This document shows positions 1-8,782 of a stretch of 58,107 nt of DNA, one piece after another. The DNA is from Rhodopirellula sp. SM50 (GTDB lineage Bacteria; Planctomycetota; Planctomycetia; Pirellulales; Pirellulaceae): assembly GCF_002289565.1 (NCBI RefSeq), contig NZ_NTFY01000088.1, positions 1-58,107 on the forward strand, given 5' to 3'. The notes below the pieces were generated by a model that was not told the origin of the DNA, ran no database searches, and saw nothing but the letters and a program-made list of their open reading frames with translations. Every line of letters starts with the position of its first letter. Position 1 is the stretch's first letter. The position numbers were made by a program, and so were the translations under genes.

Positions 1-2
1 CC

Positions 3-485
3 TCACAGTGTGGAGGACTTTGAAGCGCCCATTACTGGTCCCTTTTGGGCGCCCCGTGACACTTTGCGCAGATTCGCTGCGTGATAAAGCTTGCCGCCAC
101 CGATGACCTTGTAACCGTGATTGCGAAAATGCTGAGGCAACGTGACGTGGTTTTTGAGCCGGGAGCACTCACGCCAGTCCTGGTTGTTCTGATAAACCCC
201 GCTGGATGCGGGTGAAACACCCGTCATCACGCTGGCCCGAGACGGGTTGCAGGCCGGCGCCGCACAATGTGCGTTCGAGAACAACACACCGCGTTTTGTC
301 AGCGCGCTGAGGTGCGGAGTTTTGGCGGAATACTCTTCGGACAATCCCAATACCCAAGAGTTCAAGTCGTCCACGGCGATGAACAGCACATTGGGGCGTT
401 CTTGAGTCGTTTGTCCATAGGTGCATTGCACGATCGTCGCAATGAGAAATCCAACGACGCCGAGCTGCTTGAATAGTATGATCAT
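3..485 (-). pseudogene. Sulfatase, N-terminal part, frame broken near the window edge
   Basis: The product starts with a signal peptide (about 24 residues) followed by RPNVLFIAVDDLNSW, the metal-binding opening of arylsulfatases. The catalytic C-x-[PA]-S-R site is present as CNPSRASVMTG, where Cys is converted to formylglycine in this family. After GGGKLYHAAN the frame loses resemblance to sulfatases and stops at position 3, at only 160 residues against the usual 450-550. The downstream part may continue in another frame outside the window. It is the last gene of the operon led by the sigma factor. Whether it is truly frameshifted or split cannot be decided from this edge. Confidence 0.7.
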
Positions 486-570
486 TTTTCGGTTGACTAC
501 TTACCTGAGCCGACGGCCCGTTGTGGGGCATCAGTTGTGTTGCGAGGCCCGACGCAAGTGCGTTCGACCA

Positions 571-1863
571 CTATGCCTGAAACAGTTCGTTGATAACTCC
601 AGTTGCGTCGCCGAACGTTTTGGCCTGGACGCCACTGCCTTGGAGGATGCTGAGCCAGAGGTTGCACAGCGGAGTCTTCTTTTCCATCACAAGGTGGCGT
701 CCGTGTTGGAATCCAGCACCGCCTCCGGTAACAAGCGTCGGGCAGTTATTCAGGCTGTGAACTGTCCGCAGATTGCTGCCAAACGTGAGCGTCACGTTGT
801 CGTAGAGCGACGAACCATCAGGTTCCTTCGACGCCTTCAGCTTCTTAATGAAACCGGCTAGCAGTTCGGCGTTCTTCTGGTCGCGAAGAATGGAATCGCG
901 AGTCCGCTCCGGCGATCCGGGATGGTGGCTCAGGTTGTGCACGGAGTAGCTGGAGCCGAGGCTGCTCGCGAAACTGTCACCCGGCATGCGGTACGTAAAC
1001 ACTCGCGAGGCGTCGACCTGCATCGCGGCCAACATCAGGTCATAGGCCATCTCGACTTCTGGAATGCCTTCAAGTGTTTCCGACGGTTCTTTGATCGGGC
1101 TGGTTGGCTGCTTCTTTGGAACGGTTAGCCACTTTTCATCCTTAGCGATGCGCACTTCGATTTCGCGAATTGATTGAAAGTACTCATCAATCTTGTCCTT
1201 GTCGGTCTTCGTCAGGCCCTTGGTGACCGACCGGGCATCGGACAGCACGGTATCAAGAGCCGAACGATCGTCGGCCAGCAGTGCCTGTCGCTGGGCCAGA
1301 GGCATGTTGTCGGACGAAAACAGTTTGTGGTACATCGCCACTGGGTGCGGCATTCCGGCAATCGGCTTGCCCTGGTTGTTCCACGAAATGGATCCAGGGC
1401 CATGACCATTATCGTCTCCCCCGTTCAGATGCAGGGAAGTGAATCGGGTCCCGCCTCCGAACTGTGCCGCGGCCACCTGATCGACAGAAATCGTGTTGTG
1501 GAAACTTCGGCCAGGAACGGCGTAGCGGTCAGCACCGGTTAGCCAGAATGTAGAACCGGAATGCCCATCTCTCGAATTGGCATGTTCCAGGTTTTGAAAG
1601 ATCGTGATGTCTTTCTTATGCTTCTCCAACGGCTGTAGTGACTCAGGAATTTCATAGTCGCACCCAGGCGTTTTGATGTCCGGATACCAGGTCTCCGTTG
1701 TGACGCCATATCCCATTCCCAAAAAGATCATGCGTTTGGGAGCGACGTCAGCAGTCACGTGGGCAGCAGATGCGAAGCGTCGATAACCAAACGATTCCAG
1801 AAATGGCAGAGCGACAAAAGCACTGCTACTGGCAAGGAATGCACGGCGGGTTGACTGATTCAT
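571..1863 (-). CDS. DUF1552 domain protein with Tat-like signal
   Basis: The protein opens with MNQSTRRAFLASSSAFVALP, a twin-arginine-type export signal, which is why the start at 1863 is preferred over the upstream in-frame ATG at 2013 that lies inside the preceding gene. The rest (about 430 residues) matches the DUF1552 family, for example FLGMGYGVTTETWYP near the N-terminus and FGSNLRTVHSLNNCP near the C-terminus. The family is abundant in planctomycetes and always sits next to DUF1592 cytochrome-like proteins; its biochemical role is unknown. Start and upstream stop are 7 bp apart, so the two genes are cotranscribed. A paralogous pair is at 10308-13674. Confidence 0.85.
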   Translation of the reverse strand: MNQSTRRAFLASSSAFVALPFLESFGYRRFASAAHVTADVAPKRMIFLGMGYGVTTETWYPDIKTPGCDYEIPESLQPLEKHKKDITIFQNLEHANSRDGHSGSTFWLTGADRYAVPGRSFHNTISVDQVAAAQFGGGTRFTSLHLNGGDDNGHGPGSISWNNQGKPIAGMPHPVAMYHKLFSSDNMPLAQRQALLADDRSALDTVLSDARSVTKGLTKTDKDKIDEYFQSIREIEVRIAKDEKWLTVPKKQPTSPIKEPSETLEGIPEVEMAYDLMLAAMQVDASRVFTYRMPGDSFASSLGSSYSVHNLSHHPGSPERTRDSILRDQKNAELLAGFIKKLKASKEPDGSSLYDNVTLTFGSNLRTVHSLNNCPTLVTGGGAGFQHGRHLVMEKKTPLCNLWLSILQGSGVQAKTFGDATGVINELFQA

Positions 1864-1870
1864 GGAATGT

Positions 1871-4426
1871 TTACTTTCTTCGGAATGGTTCGGACTGCAC
1901 GAGGGCATGGATGAACGCGTCAATTCGGTCGCCTTCTTTGGATGCCTGTTGTGTGATTTCGGTGGCGAGGTTGTGGTCAGAGATCTCGTAGGGACGCCCG
2001 AGCGCATACGCAATCAGGTGCTCTGTAAATCCACGGGCGAACGCGGCGTCGTAGCTGGCAATCGCGTCACGAAGCTCAAAGTAGTTGCTGAACTCTTCAC
2101 CTCGGGGCAGTGTTCCCGATGGATCAATTTCAAAGGATTCTGATTTGGGGAGTTTCAACTTTTTAGCACCGGACGACTCGACGTAAACGGTCTCTGATTC
2201 TCTCCAGAGACCAGCGGCCGTAAAGTTCTCTAAGCCGAATCCGATCGGGTCGATCTTGCGGTGACATTGAGCACACTGCGGCGCATCCTGATGAAGCGTT
2301 TGTAGATCGCGACCACTGCGGAGTTCACCTGATAAGCGACTTAACTGAGGAATGTTGGCCGGTGGTGGCGGTGGTGGATCGTGCAGCAGATGCTTCAGAA
2401 CCCACGACCCACGAACAGCTGGCACGGATCGAGTTCCATCGGCACCCATCACATGGATCGCCGCAGTTCCGAGCAGACCGCCACGCGGCGATGTTGAAGG
2501 AACTGGCACCTTGCGGAAGTGAGATCCCTCAACGTTTGGTAGTTCGTAAAAGTCCGCGAGCACGTCGTTGATCATGACGAAGTCGGTTTTCAAAAGGGTG
2601 TCCAACGGCTGTTCGCTATCGAGCACCTGACGAATCGTTGCGTAGACTTCCTGTCTCGCACTACGTCGAACGACCTGATCAAACTCCGGATGGAACCGAG
2701 CATCGAAGTCGAACATGTCCAGTCGTACCATGTCCAGCCACTGATGAGCGAAGCTGCTGATGAACTCACTGGATCGGTGGTCTTTCAACAGCCGAGCCGT
2801 TTGAGTACGCAGCACGTCGCCGCGCGAAAGTGTGCCTGCGTCTGCTGCCGCATACAACTCGTCGTCCGGCGGAGCACTCCAGAGAAAGTACGCGAGCCGG
2901 ACCGCAAGTTCTCGATCCGTCAGTCGTTTCGGTCGATCACCGCCTCGCGGCTCAAGCATGTAAAGGAAGCCGGGCGAGGATAGGATCAACGCATAGCTGT
3001 CGATGATCGAATCGCGATGACCACTGCCGCCTTCAAGCCTTGCCAAGTATCGCTGCACTAGCTTGTTAACAAATTCGCCGGCAGGCGGCTGACCGCGAAA
3101 GGCACGAGTGGCAAACGACTCGATCAGCCGTCGCGCGTACGCGGCGTCATCCTCGCCGCTGCGTTGCGATGGAAGAAGAGCCGCCTTTGCCGTAGTTGGC
3201 CGCTCGTCAAAGAGCGGGCCTTCCACTTCCACCCAGTCCACCCACACGACCGGCAATTGACCAATACCATTGATTTCCCTTTGGATGCGGTGAGTCACGT
3301 AGCGGGAAGCCTGTTCCTTGTAGTCCCGCCACTGAATTTGAAATGCGCCCGATGCCCCCGGCTCCAAATCGATGGGAATTTCTACAACCGTTGGTTTGGC
3401 AACCGTTCCAGAAATCTTCACTTGCCCGAGAACCTGATTCTCCTTCGGATTGCCAATACCGTAAGTCAGGTATCGCTGCCGCTGTGGTGAATCGTCATCA
3501 GCCCCGGCTCGGATTCTCAGGATGTAACGCCCGCCCGCAGCGTTGACTTTCGGTGTACTGATCGCCGGTCGTTTGTGTCCTTCATAGCGAAGCAGGAAAG
3601 CGCCATCTTTCGCCTGAGGACGGCGTGTGTAGTCCTGCATCTGCTTGAGATGGACTTTCGATCTTTGCGATTGTTTCTCCGAATGAGCGACATCGCGAAA
3701 GCCAAATTCCTGAGGAGGTTTGTCGTCCTGTGCCAGGAAGGCGTCGGCTCTCTTGATGGCGTCAAGCAATCGTTCCTCTCGATCAAAGTACTCCTTCGAG
3801 TGCGTCTCTTCGGGCTCGACGCGGCGCACCTCCGACCGAGGCTTCTTCCGATCGGACAAAGCGACCTTTAACGCAGCCGTCGCCGTAGCGCGATATTGCT
3901 CGAACTGATCAGCTGAAAAGAACAGCGACGCCCCCGCGGTATCGAAGCCGCCAGTCCCATCGTCGGCAGGAAGGCTGGAAACATCGGGCCGAAACCCCAG
4001 CAGTGTTTCGAGCGTGTTCTGATACTCCCGTCGATTGAGTCGCCTGAGAGTGATCTCTCCGCCGCTGTCGCTGAGGATGTTGCGAGCCTTCACCATCTGA
4101 ACGGACAGGTCTTGCAGCAGCGCCGCCTTTTCGGCATCCGTGATCTGCTCTGCATCCATCGGCGGCATCTCGCCGGCATTCAGTGCCGCCAGGATCTTCG
4201 ACCACCATTCTGCAGTGGAAATGTCCCGACTGACCTCCAGTGAGAGTCGCTCAAGGTCGAGTTGCCCTTCTTTCGATGCCGCGTCATGGCAGTCAAAGCA
4301 GTATTTCTTGAAGACCGCCAGATGCTTCTTCGGCATGACAGCCTGCCGCTCTGGCGATGGTTCGTCAGCACTGACATTGCAGCAAAGCAGCAAAGCGATA
4401 AGTGATAGTGATACAGGAAGTTTCAT
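1871..4426 (-). CDS. DUF1592/DUF1588-family secreted cytochrome-like protein
   Basis: An 851-residue protein with a Sec signal peptide (first 20 residues) and a c-type heme motif CFDCH about 42 residues in, followed by the RLNRREYQNTLETLLG segment typical of DUF1587 and the later DUF1595/1592/1588/1585 regions. A second CxxCH (CAQCHRKIDPIGFGLENF) lies near residue 715. A central insert of about 200 residues with beta-rich composition (HKRPAISTPKVNAAGGRY) resembles a carbohydrate-binding-type module. Family members are thought to be periplasmic electron-transfer proteins; the substrate is unknown. It is the third gene of the operon, 50 bp after the FecR-like gene. Confidence 0.85.
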   Translation of the reverse strand: MKLPVSLSLIALLLCCNVSADEPSPERQAVMPKKHLAVFKKYCFDCHDAASKEGQLDLERLSLEVSRDISTAEWWSKILAALNAGEMPPMDAEQITDAEKAALLQDLSVQMVKARNILSDSGGEITLRRLNRREYQNTLETLLGFRPDVSSLPADDGTGGFDTAGASLFFSADQFEQYRATATAALKVALSDRKKPRSEVRRVEPEETHSKEYFDREERLLDAIKRADAFLAQDDKPPQEFGFRDVAHSEKQSQRSKVHLKQMQDYTRRPQAKDGAFLLRYEGHKRPAISTPKVNAAGGRYILRIRAGADDDSPQRQRYLTYGIGNPKENQVLGQVKISGTVAKPTVVEIPIDLEPGASGAFQIQWRDYKEQASRYVTHRIQREINGIGQLPVVWVDWVEVEGPLFDERPTTAKAALLPSQRSGEDDAAYARRLIESFATRAFRGQPPAGEFVNKLVQRYLARLEGGSGHRDSIIDSYALILSSPGFLYMLEPRGGDRPKRLTDRELAVRLAYFLWSAPPDDELYAAADAGTLSRGDVLRTQTARLLKDHRSSEFISSFAHQWLDMVRLDMFDFDARFHPEFDQVVRRSARQEVYATIRQVLDSEQPLDTLLKTDFVMINDVLADFYELPNVEGSHFRKVPVPSTSPRGGLLGTAAIHVMGADGTRSVPAVRGSWVLKHLLHDPPPPPPANIPQLSRLSGELRSGRDLQTLHQDAPQCAQCHRKIDPIGFGLENFTAAGLWRESETVYVESSGAKKLKLPKSESFEIDPSGTLPRGEEFSNYFELRDAIASYDAAFARGFTEHLIAYALGRPYEISDHNLATEITQQASKEGDRIDAFIHALVQSEPFRRK

Positions 4427-4476
4427 AGCTAATTGATTCTAACAGTGAGCCGATGCCGATTGTGTTGGGCTCGTGC

Positions 4477-5859
4477 TCACGGCAAGGTGAATTCAAGCAT
4501 TGGCCCCACGTACTCCGGATGTGAGTCGCTGGCAAATAGGTGAGTCAAACCGGCACCAACACCCTCAATTTGCGTTGTCTCACGGACAAGGACAAACGTC
4601 ACCGGCCGATCGTGATTCGCTTTCAGGAAGTCCAGCAGTTCATCGTTCTGAATACCAAAGGTCCCTCGCTGCTGGCTACGAGGTACTTCAAACGTTCCCA
4701 GCAGGACACCGTCATCGGGCCCCGGCGATTCGTCCCAGGTGTCACCAAACTTCCAGTCATCCTTGTCGCGATTCGTCAGGCCATAGATCCCAAAACGATT
4801 GATCGTTGGCAAACGCGACGCAAGGCCGCGTGTCGACGGAACGAGGTTCAACCGCAGTCGTGCCGCGACAACCTGATTCAGGCTGATCGAACTAACGTCG
4901 AACGCAAAGAACGATCGGTGATCCCACTTTCCTGATTCCGTATGCTTCACCGACAGTAACTCTCTAGCGATGAATTTGTGTCGCTTCTGATCTCGCCTCA
5001 TGGCTGAACCAGTCTGGCCATGGGTTCCAACTCGAACCACAGTTGCTGACGGCTTGGCGACCCCTTCCTCCTGCTCAAGGTCCACGACTACAAGTGATTG
5101 CTGAGACGCCGTCGCCGATTTGCTCTGGCCGATCAGTCGCACCTCACCACCGCTGCCCGGATGATGGACACCGATTTCCCCTTCGATGAGCTCGAAGTTC
5201 GACTGCTGTTCCTGTTGGTCGACGCGCACTGCGAATCGAGTTCCGTAATCAACGGCATAGCCATCCGGCGTTTCGATAATGAAACCGATCGCCGAGTCTG
5301 GCACGTCAATCACAGCCGCCCCGGACAACAACTTTCCGCGCATCGATGACACCAACTCCAATTGCGCGGGCGCTTCGACGATCACCTCTGCGCCCGAATG
5401 AAACCGTACCGTGGCGACGCCGGTCCTCAGTCTCAGTAACCCTGGCGTCAACTCCGATCCCGGCGTCGTTGGCAAATCACTTTCCCATGCCGCATTTTCA
5501 CTCGACGTAAGCGTTGCAACAGAACTTGGTTCGGATGACCAATGCCACCACTGAAACCCGATTGCGACGAACAAGCCTGCTGCGATCGCTGAAACCATCA
5601 TCGGCCATGCGGGCCGCGAACGGCCGCGCAACGTTCCGCTCCCGGATTGCAGTGTCGCAGCAGACATATCGGAAACCCGTTCAACGGCATCTTCTGCTGC
5701 TGCGCAGTGCAACAATCCATGCAACCGCGACTCAACCGCGAACGTTCGACGAGCTTCTTCCGATCCGCGAAGAATCTGATTCAATTCCTCGGTCTGCTCT
5801 TCAGAGAGATCATCGTCACGCCATGAGTCGATCAACTGACTCAGCCGTTCATTACTCAT
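4477..5859 (-). CDS. FecR-like membrane protein with C-terminal DNRLRE/CBM-like domain
   Basis: About 460 residues. An N-terminal anti-sigma-like segment (LIDSWRDDDLSEEQTEELNQ, residues 6-25) is followed by one membrane helix (about residues 87-107), a FecR domain with repeated beta segments (VRFHSGAEVIVEAPAQLEL), and a C-terminal module with the DTWDESPGPDDGVLLG pattern of DNRLRE-type domains. Start 5859 is chosen because its ATG overlaps the sigma factor stop (ATGA) and is preceded by GGAGAGAAGG. Such proteins probably transmit or restrain activity of the neighbouring ECF sigma factor; that role is inferred from context. Confidence 0.8.
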   Translation of the reverse strand: MSNERLSQLIDSWRDDDLSEEQTEELNQILRGSEEARRTFAVESRLHGLLHCAAAEDAVERVSDMSAATLQSGSGTLRGRSRPAWPMMVSAIAAGLFVAIGFQWWHWSSEPSSVATLTSSENAAWESDLPTTPGSELTPGLLRLRTGVATVRFHSGAEVIVEAPAQLELVSSMRGKLLSGAAVIDVPDSAIGFIIETPDGYAVDYGTRFAVRVDQQEQQSNFELIEGEIGVHHPGSGGEVRLIGQSKSATASQQSLVVVDLEQEEGVAKPSATVVRVGTHGQTGSAMRRDQKRHKFIARELLSVKHTESGKWDHRSFFAFDVSSISLNQVVAARLRLNLVPSTRGLASRLPTINRFGIYGLTNRDKDDWKFGDTWDESPGPDDGVLLGTFEVPRSQQRGTFGIQNDELLDFLKANHDRPVTFVLVRETTQIEGVGAGLTHLFASDSHPEYVGPMLEFTLP

Positions 5860-6392
5860 AGTGCCTTCTCTCCTGATCGCCCGAGACATTCCCGCAGCGC
5901 GTTGCGAGCCCGCGTCAGGGCGACTCGAACCGCATTGGTCGTCCAGTCGATTTCGTCTGCAATCTGCTCGGGCATCAAGCCCGCGTGATATCGAAAATTG
6001 ACAAGCTCACGGGATTTCGGAGCCAACTTTCTTAGACAATCACGCAATGCCGACACCTGTCCTTGAAACGTTAAAAAGTCGTCTTCGGTGTGTTCTGCCA
6101 GTAGTTCAACGACATCTTCTGCCAACCGACGGTTTCTACGTCCCCGGTCACGCTGAAAACTCATCGTCTTGAAACGTGCGATCGCGCAGGCCCACGCCAG
6201 AAAGTTTGTCTCGGCGGTCCACGTCGAGGCTTTTCGACTGGCCGTGACAAAAGCTTCCTGCACGATCTCCTCAGCGTCATGAATCCCCGGTTCAAGCGAC
6301 AATACGAACGCCATCACCGCCTGCTGGTGCTGCACGAACAGCGTTTGAACCCGCAGAGTATGCTCGTCGAGATGGATTGGTTCTTCGCTCAT
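5856..6392 (-). CDS. ECF RNA polymerase sigma factor, Rhodopirellula/Verrucomicrobium type
   Basis: About 178 residues with the two sigma-70 regions. Region 2 reads DAEEIVQEAFVTASRK and WACAIARFKTMSFQRD; region 4 reads LVNFRYHAGLMPEQIADEID followed by the recognition helix WTTNAVRVALTRARNALREC. The arrangement matches the planctomycete-specific ECF group found next to FecR-like and DUF1592 genes. Start 6392 is preferred to the GTG at 6416 because the sequence ahead of the latter has no ribosome site. It heads the five-gene operon running down to position 3 and is translationally coupled to the FecR-like gene by a 4-bp overlap. Confidence 0.88.
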   Translation of the reverse strand: MSEEPIHLDEHTLRVQTLFVQHQQAVMAFVLSLEPGIHDAEEIVQEAFVTASRKASTWTAETNFLAWACAIARFKTMSFQRDRGRRNRRLAEDVVELLAEHTEDDFLTFQGQVSALRDCLRKLAPKSRELVNFRYHAGLMPEQIADEIDWTTNAVRVALTRARNALRECLGRSGEKAL

Positions 6393-6458
6393 TATGAAGT
6401 CATTCCAATACGCCACGAGGAATTAGCAAGAATTCCTGACATTATTTTCAGATGAGCA

Positions 6459-6700
6459 TCATTTGGATTGCTGGTCCTTTTCACTGTCGGCGGTATAGCG
6501 AAGCACCCTCGGCGTGCCAGTTCCGCGGGCCTCGGTCAACTTTCTTTTCCACGCCGCCTTTAGCCGTTGCAATATTTCAACGTGGCTTTCATCGTCAATC
6601 AGGCTATGAAGTTCTCCGGAATCGTTCTGGATGTCGTAGATTTCTTCGTAGACTGGCGGCTCATCTTCCTGCCAACATTTTCCTGCCAGAAATCAGCAAT
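6459..6700 (-). pseudogene. Sulfatase C-terminal remnant
   Basis: Reading the minus strand toward position 6459 gives ...WQEDEPPVYEEIYDIQND followed by SGELHSLIDDESHVEILQ and an ending KDQQSK-stop. This is the usual C-terminal signature of sulfatases (ELYDLxNDPxExxNLAxD). Upstream the frame is lost: the 14-bp word TGGCAGGAAAATGT abuts TGGCAGGAAGATGA, so a short tandem duplication probably shifted the frame, and just above it an in-frame TGA sits where a Trp codon would fit. Further upstream to about 6865 the same strand stays open (PVRLNLLAEGFTEARLRRIL) but I do not recognise it. Confidence 0.6.
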
Positions 6701-6920
6701 ATGCAGGTATCAATCCACCTGCTCCGAGACGATCTCTGGGACCTGTAAAGATCCATCGTCGGCACCCACGACGATCGCACCAAAATCTGGTTTCAGTATT
6801 CGTCGAAGCCTTGCCTCAGTGAACCCCTCTGCCAATAAATTCAGCCGGACTGGTTTTTCACTGCCCTGTTATGGAGATGGCAATGGCTTCCCAAATCGAT
6901 GTGTTTCACGATTGTTTTGA

Positions 6921-7595
6921 CCAGGTCGGCGACCCGCGAGTAGCGGGGCGGACGATCGCTTTACGCGGCAATCCGGTCTGGTCCCCCGAGAACGTCTCGC
7001 AGGCCAAACGGTCACGATCATCGGTGTCGGTGCCGTCGGTCGCCAGGTCGCATTGCAACTCGCCTCGATCGGTGTACCACGGTTGCAGTTGATCGATTTC
7101 GACCGCGTTGAGCTAACCAACGTCACCACCCAAGGCTACCGACACGACCAGATCGGCCAGTCAAAGGTGGAGGCGACGGCTTGCGATCTCCGCTTCGTTG
7201 ATCCGCTGATAGAAGTAGCCGTCGTGAAGGACCGATTCCGACCACGCCAGGGTCACGGCGAGATCGTCTTTTCCTGTGTCGATTCGATTTCATCACGGAC
7301 CGCCATCTGGCGACGCGTGAAATCTCGCTGCGACTTGTGGATCGACGGTCGAATGCGTGGCGAAGTCGTCCGGGTGCTCGCGTCGGATGATCCCAAACAC
7401 GACGAGCACTACGAAACGACGCTGTTCGCGGACTCCGAAGCCCACACGGGAAGCTGCACCACGGCCAGTACCGTCTACGCCGCCAGCCTTGCGGCATCGC
7501 TGATGGTCCACCAGCTGACACGCTGGCTGAGAAACATTCCCGTCGAACGGGACCTGAGCGTCAACCTGCTCGCATCCGAAATGATGCCCACTTAG
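6921..7595 (+). CDS. ThiF/HesA/MoeB-type E1-like adenylyltransferase, start unclear
   Basis: The frame opens at 6921 and soon reads DRFTRQSGLVPRERL, then VTIIGVGAVGRQVALQLASI, the GxGxxG nucleotide-binding fold of ThiF-family enzymes, followed by LQLIDFDRVELTNVTTQGY, the segment that contacts ATP and magnesium. FSCVDSISSRTAIW and a later Cys (TGSCTTAST) also fit the family. E1-like enzymes adenylate the C-terminus of a ubiquitin-like or sulfur-carrier partner; no such partner is recognisable here. No ATG, GTG or TTG precedes the Rossmann motif in frame (the first is TTG 7053, inside the domain), so the 5' end is either damaged or uses a rare start. Confidence 0.75.
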   Translation, partial: PGRRPASSGADDRFTRQSGLVPRERLAGQTVTIIGVGAVGRQVALQLASIGVPRLQLIDFDRVELTNVTTQGYRHDQIGQSKVEATACDLRFVDPLIEVAVVKDRFRPRQGHGEIVFSCVDSISSRTAIWRRVKSRCDLWIDGRMRGEVVRVLASDDPKHDEHYETTLFADSEAHTGSCTTASTVYAASLAASLMVHQLTRWLRNIPVERDLSVNLLASEMMPT

Positions 7596-7640
7596 CGATG
7601 GCTCTATCGCAGCTTTCTTTACTCTAACCATGGAGACCCC

Positions 7641-8051
7641 ATGAAACTCTCAATCAGTGTTTCCGGCTCACCCTGCCGCGACGGAACAACAACGACCTGT
7701 CTGGCTGAACTCCAGCTAGACAATCTTGACGCCGATGCCGAGTCTCGGCTTCATCAGGCTGTCCGGCGTTGCGTCGACGCAGTCTCTGGGCGAGCGATTT
7801 CCTCCTCCCCAGTTGAACGACCATTCGTGGGACAATCGCGCGCACAAGATGGATCCCACCACGGTGACAGCAGCCCCCGTTTGGCAACCGAAAAGCAAGT
7901 CACCGCCATTAGGGCGATTGCGCGGCGCAAAAGCGTGGATCTCGATCACCTGCTTCAAGACCGTTTCGGTGCCGCCGACGTTTCAGCGCTGACGATTCGT
8001 CAAGCGTCCAGCCTGATCGGCGAGCTCAAAGAATCCCGGGACGCCGCATAA
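7641..8051 (+). CDS. Conserved hypothetical protein with RecT/Rad52-type C-terminal tail
   Basis: A 136-residue protein, not recognised as a whole. The first 45 residues are beta-like (MKLSISVSGSPCRDG), the middle is low-complexity, and the last 55 residues (ATEKQVTAIRAIARRKSVDL onward, then TIRQASSLIGELK) form a compact helical module that also occurs at the end of some planctomycete and phage DNA-binding proteins; this likeness is from memory and unverified. A clear ribosome site is not obvious (CATGGAGACCCC before ATG). It follows the ThiF gene by 45 bp and is probably in its operon. Confidence 0.6.
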   Translation: MKLSISVSGSPCRDGTTTTCLAELQLDNLDADAESRLHQAVRRCVDAVSGRAISSSPVERPFVGQSRAQDGSHHGDSSPRLATEKQVTAIRAIARRKSVDLDHLLQDRFGAADVSALTIRQASSLIGELKESRDAA

Positions 8052-8096
8052 CGGCTTTGCACCGAGTCTCATTCGTTCGCGGAGAGGAAAACAAAC

Positions 8097-8348
8097 ATGC
8101 AGCCTGTCCACCTTGTCGTTTTCACGCTGGCACTGGCACTGACCATCACAGCCTTGCTGGTGATCCAGTCGAGAACACAGATTCGAGGATTGCGTCAAAT
8201 CCTGAATCATCTACTCCACAACCAACCCCAAAACCAAGAGGAGGGCGATGAAAACAAATTTCACCATGATCGCGACGATGATACTCACGCCGCTGACACT
8301 CAGCGGATGCAAACGCGAACCACCGGTCCTGACCGACCGTCAGGTTGA
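8097..8348 (+). CDS. Small single-helix membrane protein
   Basis: The ATG at 8097 is preceded by GCGGAGAGGA, a good ribosome site. Residues 3-23 (VHLVVFTLALALTITALLVI) form one membrane helix, followed by a basic amphipathic stretch (RTQIRGLRQILNHLLH). The last 35 residues are hydrophilic and coded in the 101 bp shared with the next gene in another frame, so the natural protein may be shorter or the frame may have been extended by loss of a stop. Function unknown; position suggests it belongs with the ThiF cluster. Confidence 0.5.
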   Translation: MQPVHLVVFTLALALTITALLVIQSRTQIRGLRQILNHLLHNQPQNQEEGDENKFHHDRDDDTHAADTQRMQTRTTGPDRPSG

Positions 8349-8673
8349 GCAAGTCTTCGACGCCCAGCAACGGGTGCTTGATCAGCAAGAAATCCTCAGC
8401 CAGGGCCGCGACGAACTCGAAGCCGACCGCCGGCACTGGTCCGAACGGGAACGCAGCGACCCGATCATTGCCAAATCCATCGAAGCAGCGGGCATCCTCT
8501 TCGCGTGCTGCCTGCCGCTTGCCCTGATCCTGCTGCTACTCGCTAAAAGCAAGTCCGAGCAGGTCGAAGAGGCCAAGGCCGATCCAGTGCTCGTCGAGAT
8601 GCTCTCGACCGAATCCAAGCGTCTTCCCCAGACGCCGCCCCGGTCAGATCAAGCGAACCTACCCCACCACTAG
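8248..8673 (+). CDS. Small lipoprotein with C-terminal membrane helix
   Basis: A 141-residue protein with a lipoprotein signal ending LTLSGC (Cys 20), a charged coiled-coil-like region (VFDAQQRVLDQQEILSQGRD) and a membrane helix around residues 77-98 (AGILFACCLPLALILLLLAK). The start has the strongest ribosome site of the cluster, GAGGAGGGCG, inside the end of the preceding gene. No family recognised. It is the last gene of the ThiF cluster and converges on the patatin gene. Confidence 0.65.
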   Translation: MKTNFTMIATMILTPLTLSGCKREPPVLTDRQVEQVFDAQQRVLDQQEILSQGRDELEADRRHWSERERSDPIIAKSIEAAGILFACCLPLALILLLLAKSKSEQVEEAKADPVLVEMLSTESKRLPQTPPRSDQANLPHH

Positions 8674-8782
8674 ACCCACGAGTCGACCGCAAGAACACCC
8701 CGCCGGATCCGATCAATGCGTGTTTAGCGGCGAAGTCACCGAGGACGACATCGCACGACTTCTTACGCTGACAGTTCGAAGT

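Noticed and set aside
421..861. Plus-strand open frame opposite the sulfatase and DUF1552 genes
   Set aside because: Lies antisense to clearly coding sequence with family motifs; no ribosome site or known domain.
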